From positions 1-64,000 of the forward strand of contig CAJYMH010000025.1 of assembly GCA_913776195.1 (NCBI GenBank): DNA of 64,000 nucleotides. The letters run 5' to 3'. A model generated the notes under the pieces. The model was not told the DNA's origin. It made no database searches and was given only the letters and a program-made list of their open reading frames with translations. Within the stretch, counting starts at the first letter, position 1. Each line of letters begins with the position of its first letter. Below are positions 15,774 to 26,945 of the stretch, piece after piece. This DNA comes from an uncultured Caulobacter sp. (lineage in GTDB: Bacteria > Pseudomonadota > Alphaproteobacteria > Caulobacterales > Caulobacteraceae). The position numbers and the translations under genes were made by a program.

Positions 15774-17828
15774 GGCCGGCCGCCAGTCAAACAGTTCCTG
15801 CAGGATCTTGAGCGCGGCGCCGCGTTCCGTTTTCAGCTCGGGATCGCGGGCCAGGATTAGGCGTGCGTCATCGGCCGCCACGGCGATCAGTTCGCGATGG
15901 GCGACCGGGTCAGCGAGGCGATAGGCGGGGAAGCCGCTTTGGCGCAGGCCCAGCGGATCACCGCCGCCCCGCAGCTCCAGATCTTTTTCGGCGATGAGGA
16001 AGCCGTCGTCGGTCTTGCGAAGAATATCGAGACGGGCCTGGGCGGTCTCCGACAACGGCGGGTCATAGAGCAGCACGCAGGCGCTTTCCCGCGCCCCCCG
16101 GCCGACCCGGCCGCGCAACTGATGGAGTTGAGCCAGACCGAAGCGTTCGGCCTGCTCGATGACCATGATGCTGGCGTTGGGAACGTTGACGCCCACCTCG
16201 ACGACTGTCGTGGCGACCAGCACGGAGACCTTGCCGGCGGCGAAGGCGGACATGACCGCGTCCTTGTCGGCGGCGGGCATCTTGCCGTGAACGAGACCGA
16301 CGGAGTCGCCAAGAATGCGGCGCAGGTCCTCGGCCCGGCCCTCCGCGGCCTGGAGGTCGATGAGCTCGGACTCTGACACCAGGGGGCATATCCAGAACGC
16401 CTGGGCCCCGTCGCGGATGGCGGCCTTCAGGCGATTGACCACGTCGCCGATGCGCGGCGTCGGGACGGCGGCGGTGGCGACGGGCGTTCGCCCAGGCGGC
16501 TTCTCATCGATGCGGGAGACGTCGAGATCTCCGAACACCGTCAGCTCCAGCGTCCGGGGGATCGGCGTGGCGGACATGGCCAGAAGATGGACGCCGTCGC
16601 CCTTGTCCTGAAGACGGCGACGCTCGCCCACCCCGAAGCGGTGCTGTTCGTCGATCACCGCCAGGCCCAGGCTTCGGTAGGCCACGTCGTCCTGGAACAG
16701 GGCATGGGTGCCGACCGCGACGTGCGCCGTGCCGTCCAGCAGGGCCATCAGCTTTTCCGCTCGCACCTTGCCCTTGTCGCGGCCGGTGAGCAGCAACACG
16801 CGCAGGCCCACGGCTTCCAGCGGCGGGGCGATGGTCTCGAAGTGCTGGCGCGCCAAAATCTCGGTCGGCGCCATGAGTGCGGACTGAAGTCCAGCGGCGG
16901 CCGCATCGGCCATGGCCAGCATGGCGACGACGGTCTTTCCCGCGCCTACGTCGCCCTGCAGCAGGCGGCTCATACGCTCGCCAGACGCCAGGTCGCCGCT
17001 GATGTCGGCCAGGGCGCGCTGTTGCGCGCCGGTGAGGCGATAGGGAAGGGCGGCCTCGATCCGCTGGGCGTGCTCGCCTCGGCTGGCGATTCTTGGCGCG
17101 GGATGTGAGCGGCGGGCCGCCTTGCGTTGAGCGAGCGCGAGCTGGTGCGCCAGCAACTCGTCGTAGGCCAGGCGGCGGCGGGCGCGGGAAAGCGGCGCCA
17201 GATCGGCTTCCGACGCGGGCTCGTGGACCTGCGCCAAGGCGGCGCGCCATGACGGGAACGCTTCACGCGCCAGCCAGGCGCGGTCTTGCCACTCCGGCAG
17301 TTCGGTGGCGCGGCTCAGCGCCTCATTGGCCAGCTTGCGGATGGCCCGGGAGGCGAGGCCCGCTGTGGCGGGATAGACTGGCTCCAGCTCCGGAATCTCG
17401 TCGGCCCGTTCGATAGGCAGCAGATAGTCGGGGTGGGCGATCTGCACCTCGCCGTTGAAGCGCTCGACCTTGCCGCTGACGATGCGCTGCTCACCGACGG
17501 GGTTCTGCTTCTCCAGCGTGTCGCCGTAGACCTTGAAGAACACCAAGGTGACGAAGCCCGTGCCGTCATAGGCCCGGATGCGCCAGGGCAGGTTGGGACG
17601 CCCCGGCTTGATGTGGGCGTCGATGGTGATGACCAGGGTCTGGATTTCACTCTCGGCCACCTTGTCGGCGGTGACGGGCGTGCGCCGGATGACCGATTGC
17701 GGCGTCAGGAATAGGACGTCGCGGACGAGGGAGCCGGCGACTTTCTCCACCAACGGCGCGACGCGCGGCCCGACGCCCTTCAGCGTGCCGATCGAAGCGA
17801 AGAGCGGGAAAAGAATCTCGGGCCGCAT
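15750..17828 (-). CDS. recG: ATP-dependent DNA helicase RecG
   Basis: Branch-migrating helicase of 692 residues that remodels stalled forks and Holliday junctions. An N-terminal wedge/OB domain (for example LEKQNPVGEQRIVSGKVE) precedes the RecA-like lobes: Walker A GDVGAGKTVV near residue 290, the DEQH box VIDEQHRFG near residue 390, ATPIPRTLEL, and the C-terminal QLRGRVGRG and GDPLGLRQSG motifs. ATG at 17828 (MRPEILFPL) is chosen; upstream codons are not conserved. It is the last gene of a minus-strand series after an EamA transporter (32-nt gap) and converges on the DUF3089 gene. Confidence 0.95.
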   Translation of the reverse strand: MRPEILFPLFASIGTLKGVGPRVAPLVEKVAGSLVRDVLFLTPQSVIRRTPVTADKVAESEIQTLVITIDAHIKPGRPNLPWRIRAYDGTGFVTLVFFKVYGDTLEKQNPVGEQRIVSGKVERFNGEVQIAHPDYLLPIERADEIPELEPVYPATAGLASRAIRKLANEALSRATELPEWQDRAWLAREAFPSWRAALAQVHEPASEADLAPLSRARRRLAYDELLAHQLALAQRKAARRSHPAPRIASRGEHAQRIEAALPYRLTGAQQRALADISGDLASGERMSRLLQGDVGAGKTVVAMLAMADAAAAGLQSALMAPTEILARQHFETIAPPLEAVGLRVLLLTGRDKGKVRAEKLMALLDGTAHVAVGTHALFQDDVAYRSLGLAVIDEQHRFGVGERRRLQDKGDGVHLLAMSATPIPRTLELTVFGDLDVSRIDEKPPGRTPVATAAVPTPRIGDVVNRLKAAIRDGAQAFWICPLVSESELIDLQAAEGRAEDLRRILGDSVGLVHGKMPAADKDAVMSAFAAGKVSVLVATTVVEVGVNVPNASIMVIEQAERFGLAQLHQLRGRVGRGARESACVLLYDPPLSETAQARLDILRKTDDGFLIAEKDLELRGGGDPLGLRQSGFPAYRLADPVAHRELIAVAADDARLILARDPELKTERGAALKILQELFDWRPASPLGEAG

Positions 17829-17860
17829 GAGGTCACGATAGCAAGGCTTGCCACGCGTCG

Positions 17861-18805
17861 TCAGGCCGGGCGGCGGCCGGAGCGCGTGACCAGCCAAATG
17901 CCGCCGCAAACCAGCATGAGCGCGACAAGATTCTTCCAGGCGAAGACCGGCTCATGAAGGAAGGCGGCCGAAAGGATCACGCCGAAGACCGGGATGAGGA
18001 AATTGAACGGCGCGACCATGCTGACCGGATTTTGCTTCAGCAGCAGGCTCCAGATCGCGAAGGCGGCGGCCGAAAGCGAGCCCAGGTGGATCAGCAGGGC
18101 CGTCGAGCGCCAGTCGAAGCCCGCGACATAGCCGCCGGCTGCGATGCCGCCGAGGGTGAGAACGACGCCGCCGACGCCTAGCTGCCAACCTGTCATGATC
18201 ATCGGGTCGAGATCGCGGGAGAGGCGTTTGCCCCAGATCGAGGCCGCGGCCAGGATCAGCGCCGAGAAGGCGACGAAGCCCTCGCCCTTGATGGTGAAAT
18301 CGAAGTCGGTCAGGCCGCTGCCGAGGTTGACGGTCAGAACCCCCAGGAAGCCCACGAGACAGCCCAGGGCCTTTCGCCCGGTCAAGCGATCATTGGCGTA
18401 GACGAAGTGCGCGATCAGCACGCCGAAGAACGCGCCTGTGGCGTTCATGATCGAGCTCTTCACGCCGGTGGCGTTGGCCACGCCGATGTAGAAGAACACG
18501 TACTGGACGGTGGTCTGCACAAGGCCCAGGGCCGCGATCTGGCCGAACTGCCGGCGGGTGAAGCCGAAGATGGGCCGCCGCAGGGCGACCGCCACGCCGA
18601 GCAGCAACAGGCCGGCCAGCACGAAACGGTAGCCGGCGAACACGACCTGATCCGCCAGGTCGGTGCGGGCGATATCCAGCAGGCGATAGCCGTTCTTGAT
18701 CGACGGATACGAACTGCCCCACAGCACGCAGCAGAAGGCGGCGGCGAGGTAGACAAAGCGGCGATTGGAGAACAGGTCTGGCGTTGACGGCGCGAGGGCC
18801 GTCAA
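17861..18805 (-). CDS. EamA/DMT family transporter
   Basis: 314 residues with ten predicted transmembrane helices arranged as two EamA repeats (for example AAAFCCVLWGSSYPSIK at the start and AFAIWSLLLKQNPVSMVAPFNFLIPVFGV in the second repeat). The family exports amino acids, nucleobases and other metabolites; substrate unknown. The start is TTG at 18805; its TTGA overlaps the stop codon of the preceding 56-residue gene, a compact case of translational coupling that supports both genes. Confidence 0.87.
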   Translation of the reverse strand: MTALAPSTPDLFSNRRFVYLAAAFCCVLWGSSYPSIKNGYRLLDIARTDLADQVVFAGYRFVLAGLLLLGVAVALRRPIFGFTRRQFGQIAALGLVQTTVQYVFFYIGVANATGVKSSIMNATGAFFGVLIAHFVYANDRLTGRKALGCLVGFLGVLTVNLGSGLTDFDFTIKGEGFVAFSALILAAASIWGKRLSRDLDPMIMTGWQLGVGGVVLTLGGIAAGGYVAGFDWRSTALLIHLGSLSAAAFAIWSLLLKQNPVSMVAPFNFLIPVFGVILSAAFLHEPVFAWKNLVALMLVCGGIWLVTRSGRRPA

Positions 18806-18972
18806 CGGCTCATCCAGGGCTTGGACTTGGAGGCCGACCGGGCGGAGGCGAGTTGCTCGGCCTTGCGTTGGGCGCGGCCGGAGGTGTGGCCTTCACCAGC
18901 TTCGACGCGTTGCTTCTTGGCGGCGACGAGCGCCGCCATCTTTTCGGCGGGGGTCTTGGTGTCTTCGGACAT
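18802..18972 (-). CDS. Small basic hypothetical protein (56 aa)
   Basis: A 56-codon gene encoding a soluble, charged, Ala/Lys-rich protein: MSEDTKTPAEKMAALVAAKK at the start, SGRAQRKAEQLASARS in the middle and KSKPWMSR at the end. Its TGA overlaps the TTG start of the EamA transporter (TTGA). Codon use is the strong third-position-GC pattern of neighbouring genes, which supports real coding. No clear Shine-Dalgarno precedes the ATG at 18972, so it may be coupled to the trehalase gene 27 nt upstream. No family recognised; the basic tail suggests nucleic-acid or ribosome contact, but that is only a guess. Confidence 0.7.
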   Translation of the reverse strand: MSEDTKTPAEKMAALVAAKKQRVEAGEGHTSGRAQRKAEQLASARSASKSKPWMSR

Positions 18973-18999
18973 GATGAGCGCGCCATAGCACGCCGATCA

Positions 19000-20556
19000 T
19001 CATTGGGGGTAGAGCGCGAGGAAGGCGCGGGTGACGCCATTCGTCCAGCCGAAGCCGTCCTGGAGCGGATATTCGCCGCCGCCGCCGGGGCGAACCTCTT
19101 CGATGTCGTACTTTTCAAGCATCCGCCCGCTGGCCTGATACTCACGCTCCACGGTGGCCAGCCAGCGCTTGGCGATCTCGGCGGCCAGGGCGTCCTCGCC
19201 GTAGTTCCGCAGGCCTTTGGCGGCCACCCATTGGAGCGGAGCCCAGCCGTTGGGCGCATCCCATTGCTGGCCGGTGTTGAGCGTGGTCGTGCGCAGGCCG
19301 CCAGGAGCCAGCAGTTCGTCCCAGGTCTTCTGAGCGACGATATGGGCTTGGCTAGGGCTGGCCGCGCCGACGAACAGGGGATAGAGGCCAGCGGCCGTGA
19401 TCAGGTCGGAAGGCTGCCGATCGCGCCAACGGTAGTCCAGGTAGGCCCCGCGCTCCGGGCTCCATAACCAGCGATCAATGGCTGCTTTGCGCGCCTCGGC
19501 CCGAGCTTCGAATTCGTCGCCGCAGGCCGGTTCGCCCAGCCGGCGGCAGGCGTTGGCGATGGCGCGCTCCATTCCGTACATCAGGCTGTTGAGGTCGACG
19601 GGAACGAAGGCGGTGGTGCGGATGGTCCGCAGGTTCTTGCCGTCTGTCAGCCAGCGGGCGCTGAAATCCCAGCCGCTTTCGGCGCCGGCGCGCAGGTCGC
19701 GGAAAATCTCGCCGGGCGGCCGGCGGCCTTCGCGGGCTGTCAGTATGTCCTCCCGCAAGGATTCGTCGCGGGGCGTATCGCGATCATCCCAATAGCGGTT
19801 GAGGATGGCGCCGTCCGGCAGACGAACGACACGGGAGGAGGCGGCTCCGGCCTTCACATCCTCTTCGCCCTCCATCCAGAAGGCGTGTTCACGGCGCATC
19901 TGATCGGTCCGACGCTTGAGCAAGGTCAGGTCGGTCTGATCGGCGAGGCCGACCATCAGATAGAAGAAGGGCGGCTGGGATCGGCTGAGGTAGTAAGTGC
20001 GCGTGCCGTTCGGAATCCGGCCGTAACGATCGATCAGACTGCCGAAATCATCGACCATCGCATCGATCAGGTCATGGCGGCCATCCTGCGCCAGGCCCAG
20101 CATCGTAAAATAGCTGTCCCAGTAGTACATTTCGCGGAACCGTCCGCCGGGAACGACATAGGGTTCATCCAGCCGCAGGGCGGTGGAGCCGGGCGGCGGC
20201 GCGGCGGGCTGGCGGGTCAGGATCGGCCACAGGCGGGCGATATGGGCGTCCATCGGCGGGCGGGCGGTCGACGGCGTCGGGACCAGCACCTCTTGCGGCA
20301 GGTCGAAGTGGGTGATGACGAAGCGCTTTAGCTCTTCATCGGAAAACCAGAGCTTGGTGCGGTATTCAGCCAGGATCTGTTCCGGCGGGCGGCGCGGCGT
20401 GGCGTCGACAAACGTCTTCCCGTCCGGGAACAGGCGCCGCATCTGCACCTGGTAGAACAGCTCGCCATAGAGGTCAGCCGGGGTGGCGACCTGCGCGTGG
20501 GCGGCCCCTAGGGAGGCGGAAAGGGCCGTGGCGGCGATGACCATGTTTCGAAGCAA
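19000..20556 (-). CDS. treA: Periplasmic alpha,alpha-trehalase (GH37)
   Basis: Hydrolyses trehalose to two glucoses. The 518-residue protein carries both GH37 signatures: PGGRFREMYYWDSYF near residue 150 and QWDAPNGWAP near residue 420, plus GRIPNG and GYPLQ-like GEYPLQDGFGWTNGV near the end. I chose TTG at 20556 because GGAGG lies 5 nt upstream and it gives a clean signal peptide (LRNMVIAATALSASLGAAHA, cleavage before QVA), so the enzyme is periplasmic. It lies 52 nt after cicA on the same strand, where Caulobacter crescentus has clpP in my recollection. Confidence 0.93.
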   Translation of the reverse strand: MLRNMVIAATALSASLGAAHAQVATPADLYGELFYQVQMRRLFPDGKTFVDATPRRPPEQILAEYRTKLWFSDEELKRFVITHFDLPQEVLVPTPSTARPPMDAHIARLWPILTRQPAAPPPGSTALRLDEPYVVPGGRFREMYYWDSYFTMLGLAQDGRHDLIDAMVDDFGSLIDRYGRIPNGTRTYYLSRSQPPFFYLMVGLADQTDLTLLKRRTDQMRREHAFWMEGEEDVKAGAASSRVVRLPDGAILNRYWDDRDTPRDESLREDILTAREGRRPPGEIFRDLRAGAESGWDFSARWLTDGKNLRTIRTTAFVPVDLNSLMYGMERAIANACRRLGEPACGDEFEARAEARKAAIDRWLWSPERGAYLDYRWRDRQPSDLITAAGLYPLFVGAASPSQAHIVAQKTWDELLAPGGLRTTTLNTGQQWDAPNGWAPLQWVAAKGLRNYGEDALAAEIAKRWLATVEREYQASGRMLEKYDIEEVRPGGGGEYPLQDGFGWTNGVTRAFLALYPQ

Positions 20557-20608
20557 GCATACCTCCGACTGAACGGAGGCTGAACGCATCAACGCCGTTG
20601 TGGCTGCG

Positions 20609-21235
20609 TCAGGCCCTTCCTGGCTTGCCGATGAAGACGCGGTAGCCCTTTTCTTCGGCGATGGTGAGCATCTCCTTGTCGCCGCTGGTGTCGCCATAGG
20701 CGGCGGCCAGATGCACGTCGTCGCCGAACATCTCCTGCAGACGCCGCACCTTTTCCGGGCCGCGACAGTTGCCGCCGACGAGAGCGCCGCTGACCTGACC
20801 GTAGGTGTTGATCTCCAGCTGGGTGCCGATAAGGGCGTCGGCGCCGAGACCGCGGGCGAAGGGCGCCACAAGGATTTCGGGCGAGGCGGTGACGATGACC
20901 GCGCGCGCGCCGCGCGCCCGCCAACGCCGCCAGGTGGCCACGGCGTCGGGCCGCAGGAGGCGGGTGGCGTAGGTTTCGGCGAAGACCTTGGCCTCGGCCT
21001 CGATCTTTTCCAGCGGAGCGCCTTTCAGAAAATGAGCGACGGCGGCGGCCTTGAGCCGGCCACGGTCACGGTGCCCCAGATAGGACAGAATCGCGGGCGT
21101 AAGCTTCAGGACGCCCAGGAAGTAGCGGGCTCGGCCTGCTCGCCAGGCGAGGAATGCGGTGAAGCTGTCGCGCACGGTCATGGTGCCGTCGAAGTCGAAC
21201 GCCACCAGCGCCTTGTCATCGAGCGGGTCGTTCAT
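20609..21235 (-). CDS. cicA: HAD-IB phosphatase-like protein, likely CicA
   Basis: A 208-residue HAD-superfamily IB hydrolase: nucleophile motif FDFDGTMTVRDSF (residues 13-25), motif II VIVTASPEI, and motif III/IV GPEKVRRLQ and AAYGDTSGDKEML. It resembles phosphoserine phosphatase-like proteins with a helical cap. In C. crescentus the gene cicA, whose dosage affects growth and cell shape, lies between clpP and clpX and encodes this kind of protein; the position beside and divergent from clpX supports orthology. ATG at 21235 (MNDPLDDK) is chosen; 21262 is an alternative. Substrate unknown. Confidence 0.75.
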   Translation of the reverse strand: MNDPLDDKALVAFDFDGTMTVRDSFTAFLAWRAGRARYFLGVLKLTPAILSYLGHRDRGRLKAAAVAHFLKGAPLEKIEAEAKVFAETYATRLLRPDAVATWRRWRARGARAVIVTASPEILVAPFARGLGADALIGTQLEINTYGQVSGALVGGNCRGPEKVRRLQEMFGDDVHLAAAYGDTSGDKEMLTIAEEKGYRVFIGKPGRA

Positions 21236-21631
21236 TGGCCGCGAGGGCGCGGCCATGCCCATGGGCCGACGGGAGCGTCTAACCATCGTTCACGTACTGC
21301 AACTGTTCCGAACGTTTTCGACCACGATTCCCGTTCGGCGCTAACAGGGCTCACGTCGCTCGGGATGCGATGCGGTGTCGCGGTGCTACCGCGTGGCGTA
21401 TCGACGTCCTATATGCCCTAATGAGAAGCAAGCCGCCTCAACCGGGGCGTGTTTAGTGTCTCTATCCCCAGTTTAAGCGCTCAAAGGGTTGTGAAGGGCG
21501 CTCGGATCGGGGAATGTCAAGGTTTAGACAACCCGTGGCTCGTATCCTGCATTTAGAACAGGAAGCGAGATGTCTTTCGGGAGTGGCGACGTCCGGTTTC
21601 GACCCAACGTCGCCGTAGCGTGAGAAGCGAT
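21236..21631. other. 396-bp divergent regulatory region between cicA and clpX
   Basis: No gene of credible length. It must hold the promoters of both genes. The stretch 21420-21560 is comparatively AT-rich, and a hairpin (21585-21614) lies just before the clpX ribosome-binding site. I could not assign a convincing -35/-10 pair; TTTAGACA near 21522 with GTATCCT 13-14 nt downstream is the best-looking but is poorly spaced. Confidence 0.6.
21585..21614 (+). promoter_or_regulatory. Hairpin in the clpX 5' leader
   Basis: GGCGACGT (21585-21592) pairs perfectly with ACGTCGCC (21607-21614); inside, GGT-TTCG-ACC forms a second short stem. The structure ends 17 nt before the clpX ATG and abuts the GAGAAG ribosome-binding site, so it could modulate translation or mRNA stability. 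Confidence 0.45.
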
Positions 21632-22891
21632 ATGACTAAAGCCGCCAGCGGCGACACCAAGAGCACTCTGTACTGCTCCTTCTGTGGAAAGAGCCAGCAC
21701 GAGGTGCGCAAGCTCATCGCGGGCCCGACCGTGTTCATCTGCGATGAGTGCGTCGAGCTGTGCATGGACATCATCCGCGAAGAGCACAAGATCGCCTTCG
21801 TGAAGTCCAAGGACGGGGTCCCCACGCCGCGCGAGATCCGCGAAGTGCTGGACGACTACGTCATCGGTCAGGACCACGCCAAGAAGGTCCTCGCTGTCGC
21901 GGTTCACAATCACTACAAGCGCCTGAACCACGCGACGAAGAACAACGACGTCGAGCTGGCCAAGTCCAACATCATGCTCGTCGGCCCGACCGGTTCGGGC
22001 AAGACGCTGCTGGCCCAGACGCTGGCGCGCATCATCGACGTGCCCTTCACCATGGCCGACGCCACCACCCTGACCGAAGCCGGTTACGTGGGTGAGGACG
22101 TCGAAAACATCGTGCTGAAGCTGCTGCAGGCCGCCGACTACAATGTCGAGCGGGCGCAGCGCGGCATTGTCTATATCGACGAAATCGACAAGATCAGCCG
22201 CAAGTCCGACAACCCGTCGATCACCCGCGACGTGTCGGGCGAAGGCGTGCCGCAGGCCCTGCTGAAGATTATGGAAGGCACCGTCGCCTCCGTGCCGCCG
22301 CAAGGCGGGCGCAAGCATCCGCAGCAGGAGTTCCTGCAGGTCGACACCACCAACATCCTCTTCATCTGCGGCGGCGCCTTCGCCGGCCTGGAGAAGGTGA
22401 TCAGCGCGCGCGGCCAGGGCGCCTCGATCGGTTTCGGCGCCAAGGTGGCCGATCCGGACGAGCGTCGCACTGGCGAAATCCTGCGCGAGGTCGAACCTGA
22501 GGACATGGTCAAGTTCGGCCTGATCCCGGAATTCATCGGCCGTCTGCCGGTGATCGCGACCCTGGAAGACCTGGACGAAGCGGCCCTGGTGAAGATCCTC
22601 ACCGAGCCGAAGAACGCCCTGGTGAAGCAGTATCAGCGTCTGTTCGACATGGAGAATGTCGGCCTGACCTTCACCGACGACGCCCTGTCGGCGGTGGCCC
22701 GCAAGGCCATCACCCGCCGCACCGGCGCTCGCGGCCTGCGCTCCATCCTGGAAGCCATCCTGCTGGAGACCATGTTCGAGCTGCCGAACTATGACGGCGT
22801 CGAGGAAGTGGTCGTGAACCAGGAAGTCGTGGAAGGCCGCGCTCAGCCGCTGGTCATCTACGCCGAGAAGAAGGCGGGCGGGGCGGCCTAA
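21632..22891 (+). CDS. clpX: ATP-dependent Clp protease ATP-binding subunit ClpX
   Basis: AAA+ unfoldase of 419 residues that feeds substrates to ClpP and, in Caulobacter, drives cell-cycle proteolysis of CtrA. The zinc-binding domain has CSFCGK and CDECVELC (residues 15-44). Walker A GPTGSGKT (118-125), pore-1 loop GYVG (151-154), Walker B IDEIDKI, the RKH pore loop [10 protein letters not shown] and the ClpP-docking IGF loop (SIGFGAKV) are intact. The usually invariant GEGVQQALL reads GEGVPQALL (Pro207). ATG at 21632 after GAGAAG gives the Caulobacter N-terminus [11 protein letters not shown]. Ends with its own terminator. Confidence 0.97.
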   Translation: MTKAASGDTKSTLYCSFCGKSQHEVRKLIAGPTVFICDECVELCMDIIREEHKIAFVKSKDGVPTPREIREVLDDYVIGQDHAKKVLAVAVHNHYKRLNHATKNNDVELAKSNIMLVGPTGSGKTLLAQTLARIIDVPFTMADATTLTEAGYVGEDVENIVLKLLQAADYNVERAQRGIVYIDEIDKISRKSDNPSITRDVSGEGVPQALLKIMEGTVASVPPQGGRKHPQQEFLQVDTTNILFICGGAFAGLEKVISARGQGASIGFGAKVADPDERRTGEILREVEPEDMVKFGLIPEFIGRLPVIATLEDLDEAALVKILTEPKNALVKQYQRLFDMENVGLTFTDDALSAVARKAITRRTGARGLRSILEAILLETMFELPNYDGVEEVVVNQEVVEGRAQPLVIYAEKKAGGAA

Positions 22892-22919
22892 GCGCTCCCG
22901 ACCGACCGTCAGATCTGAG

Positions 22920-22950
22920 AACGGCGGCTCCTCGCGGGGCCGCCGTTTTT
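22920..22950 (+). terminator. Rho-independent terminator of clpX
   Basis: Stem ACGGCGGC/GCCGCCGT (22921-22928 with 22939-22946) directly followed by TTTTTCTTT. Confidence 0.9.
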
Positions 22951-23031
22951 CTTTGGTGTTCGACTCTCCCGGCCAAGCTTTCTTGACGGGGCGCAGGGAA
23001 GGCGCGATGCCGGGATATCGGAGGGGACCGA

Positions 23032-24297
23032 ATGAACAGCAAGGCGCCGGCGTCGAACCGACGGATCCTGACCGCCAGCCTGGTGGGCACGGCGGTCGAG
23101 TTCTACGATTTCTACATCTACGCCACGGCCGCCTCCCTCGTGTTCGGCCCGCTGTTCTTTCCCAGCGCCTCGGCATCGATGCAGCTGATCTCGTCCTACG
23201 CCACCTTCGCCATCGCCTTCTTCGCGCGCCCGGTGGGCGCGGCGCTGTTCGGGCATTTCGGCGACCGGGTGGGGCGCAAATCGACCCTGGTGGCCAGCCT
23301 GCTGCTGATGGGCGGCTCCACCGTGGCCATCGCCTTCCTGCCGACCTACGCCATGGCGGGGTGGATCGCGCCAGTCCTGCTGTGCGCCTTGCGCTTCGCC
23401 CAGGGTCTTGGCCTGGGCGGGGAGTGGGGCGGGGCGGCTCTGCTGGCGGTGGAGAACGCGCCGCCAGGCTGGAAAGCCCGGTTCGGCATGTTCCCGCAGC
23501 TTGGCGCGCCGGTGGGCTTCCTCGCCGCCAACGGGCTTTTCCTGATCCTCGGCATGGTTCTGAGCCCCGAAGCCTTCATGCAGTGGGGCTGGCGCCTGCC
23601 GTTCCTGGCCAGCGCGGTGCTGGTGGGCGTGGGGCTGTGGGTGCGGCTGAAGATCAGCGAGACGCCGGCCTTCGCCAAGGTGATGGAGGAGGGGCCGCCG
23701 CCCGCCGTGCCGCTGGGCGAGGTGCTGACCCGCTATCCGCTGCAGACCCTGGGCGGGACCTTCGCGGTGGTGGCCTGTTTCGCCATCTATTACCTCGCGA
23801 CGACCTTCGCGCTGGGCTACGGGACAACCACCTTGGGCTACAGCCGACAGGTGTTCCTTGGGGTGCAGCTGGCCGCCATCGGCTTCATGGCGGTGGGCAT
23901 CGTGGTCGCCGGTTACTGGTCCGACGCGCGAACGCCGCGGAAGGTGTTGATGACAGGGTGCCTGCTGACGATCGGGGCGGGTTTCCTGCTCTCGCCGTTG
24001 ATGGGCGCTGGGTCGCTGTTCCTGATCTGGGCGTTCCTGGCGCTGGCCCTGTTTCTGATGGGGCTCGTCTATGGGCCGCTGGGCGCGTTCCTGCCGGGCC
24101 TGTTCCCGGCGCGGGTGCGATACACGGGGGCGTCCATGGCCTTCAATATCGGCGGGATCATCGGGGGCGGTCTGGCCCCCATGGCGGCGCAAGCACTGGC
24201 GGATCGAGGTGGGCTGGTTCCGGTGGGGCTCTATCTCAGCGCAGCCGCCTTGATCAGCTTCGTAGCCCTGGCGCCGCTTCGCCGAGAGGTCGAATGA
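23032..24297 (+). CDS. MFS transporter of the metabolite:H+ symporter (MHS) family
   Basis: 421 residues with 12 predicted helices. The MHS hallmark GTAVEFYDFYIYATAA in helix 1, the loop-2 motif GHFGDRVGRKSTL, and LGLGGEWGGAALLAVENAPP are clear, as in ProP, ShiA and YdfJ-type proteins. It probably takes up an organic acid, amino acid or osmolyte by proton symport; the substrate cannot be told from the sequence. GGAGGGG is 5-6 nt before the ATG. It sits alone between the clpX terminator and the lon promoter, interrupting the clpX-lon adjacency. Confidence 0.9.
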   Translation: MNSKAPASNRRILTASLVGTAVEFYDFYIYATAASLVFGPLFFPSASASMQLISSYATFAIAFFARPVGAALFGHFGDRVGRKSTLVASLLLMGGSTVAIAFLPTYAMAGWIAPVLLCALRFAQGLGLGGEWGGAALLAVENAPPGWKARFGMFPQLGAPVGFLAANGLFLILGMVLSPEAFMQWGWRLPFLASAVLVGVGLWVRLKISETPAFAKVMEEGPPPAVPLGEVLTRYPLQTLGGTFAVVACFAIYYLATTFALGYGTTTLGYSRQVFLGVQLAAIGFMAVGIVVAGYWSDARTPRKVLMTGCLLTIGAGFLLSPLMGAGSLFLIWAFLALALFLMGLVYGPLGAFLPGLFPARVRYTGASMAFNIGGIIGGGLAPMAAQALADRGGLVPVGLYLSAAALISFVALAPLRREVE

Positions 24298-24352
24298 GCT
24301 GTGGATAAGCTCGTTTCAACCTGCGACCCCCTGCCGCTGCGCTGCGGCGCCG

Positions 24353-24380
24353 CTTGAACGCGGTCGCAAAAGGTCCACAT
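24353..24380 (+). promoter_or_regulatory. Candidate sigma-32 heat-shock promoter of lon
   Basis: CTTGAA (24353-24358), a 16-nt spacer, and CCACAT (24375-24380) resemble the sigma-32 consensus CTTGAA-N11-16-CCCCAT, with one -10 mismatch. Lon is a classic heat-shock gene. The leader would be about 115 nt. Confidence 0.45.
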
Positions 24381-24501
24381 AAATCTCCGAACGCCGTCCA
24401 ATCGCGGGCGGACGGATCGTACGACTCAGGCGCATCGTTTGGGTGACTGCGATCCGTAAGGCCGAGCGTGAGCAATGCGCCGGCCAGGAGTTGAGAGCAT
24501 C

Positions 24502-26901
<2,400 letters not shown>

Positions 26902-26923
26902 GGTTAGCGAACGTCATAAATAA

Positions 26924-26945
26924 CAAGGTTATCGTTGATAACTTG
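26924..26945. promoter_or_regulatory. AT-rich inverted repeat between lon and HU
   Basis: CAAGGTTATC - GTT - GATAACTTG forms an inverted repeat with one bulged G, 23 nt after the lon stop and immediately before the terminator stem. Its AT-rich operator-like form contrasts with the surroundings. It could be a protein-binding site or part of the transcript end. Confidence 0.35.

Noticed and set aside
20557..20871. Longer upstream reading of the trehalase frame
   Set aside because: It runs into cicA in another frame, lacks a signal peptide and contradicts the GGAGG-TTG start at 20556.
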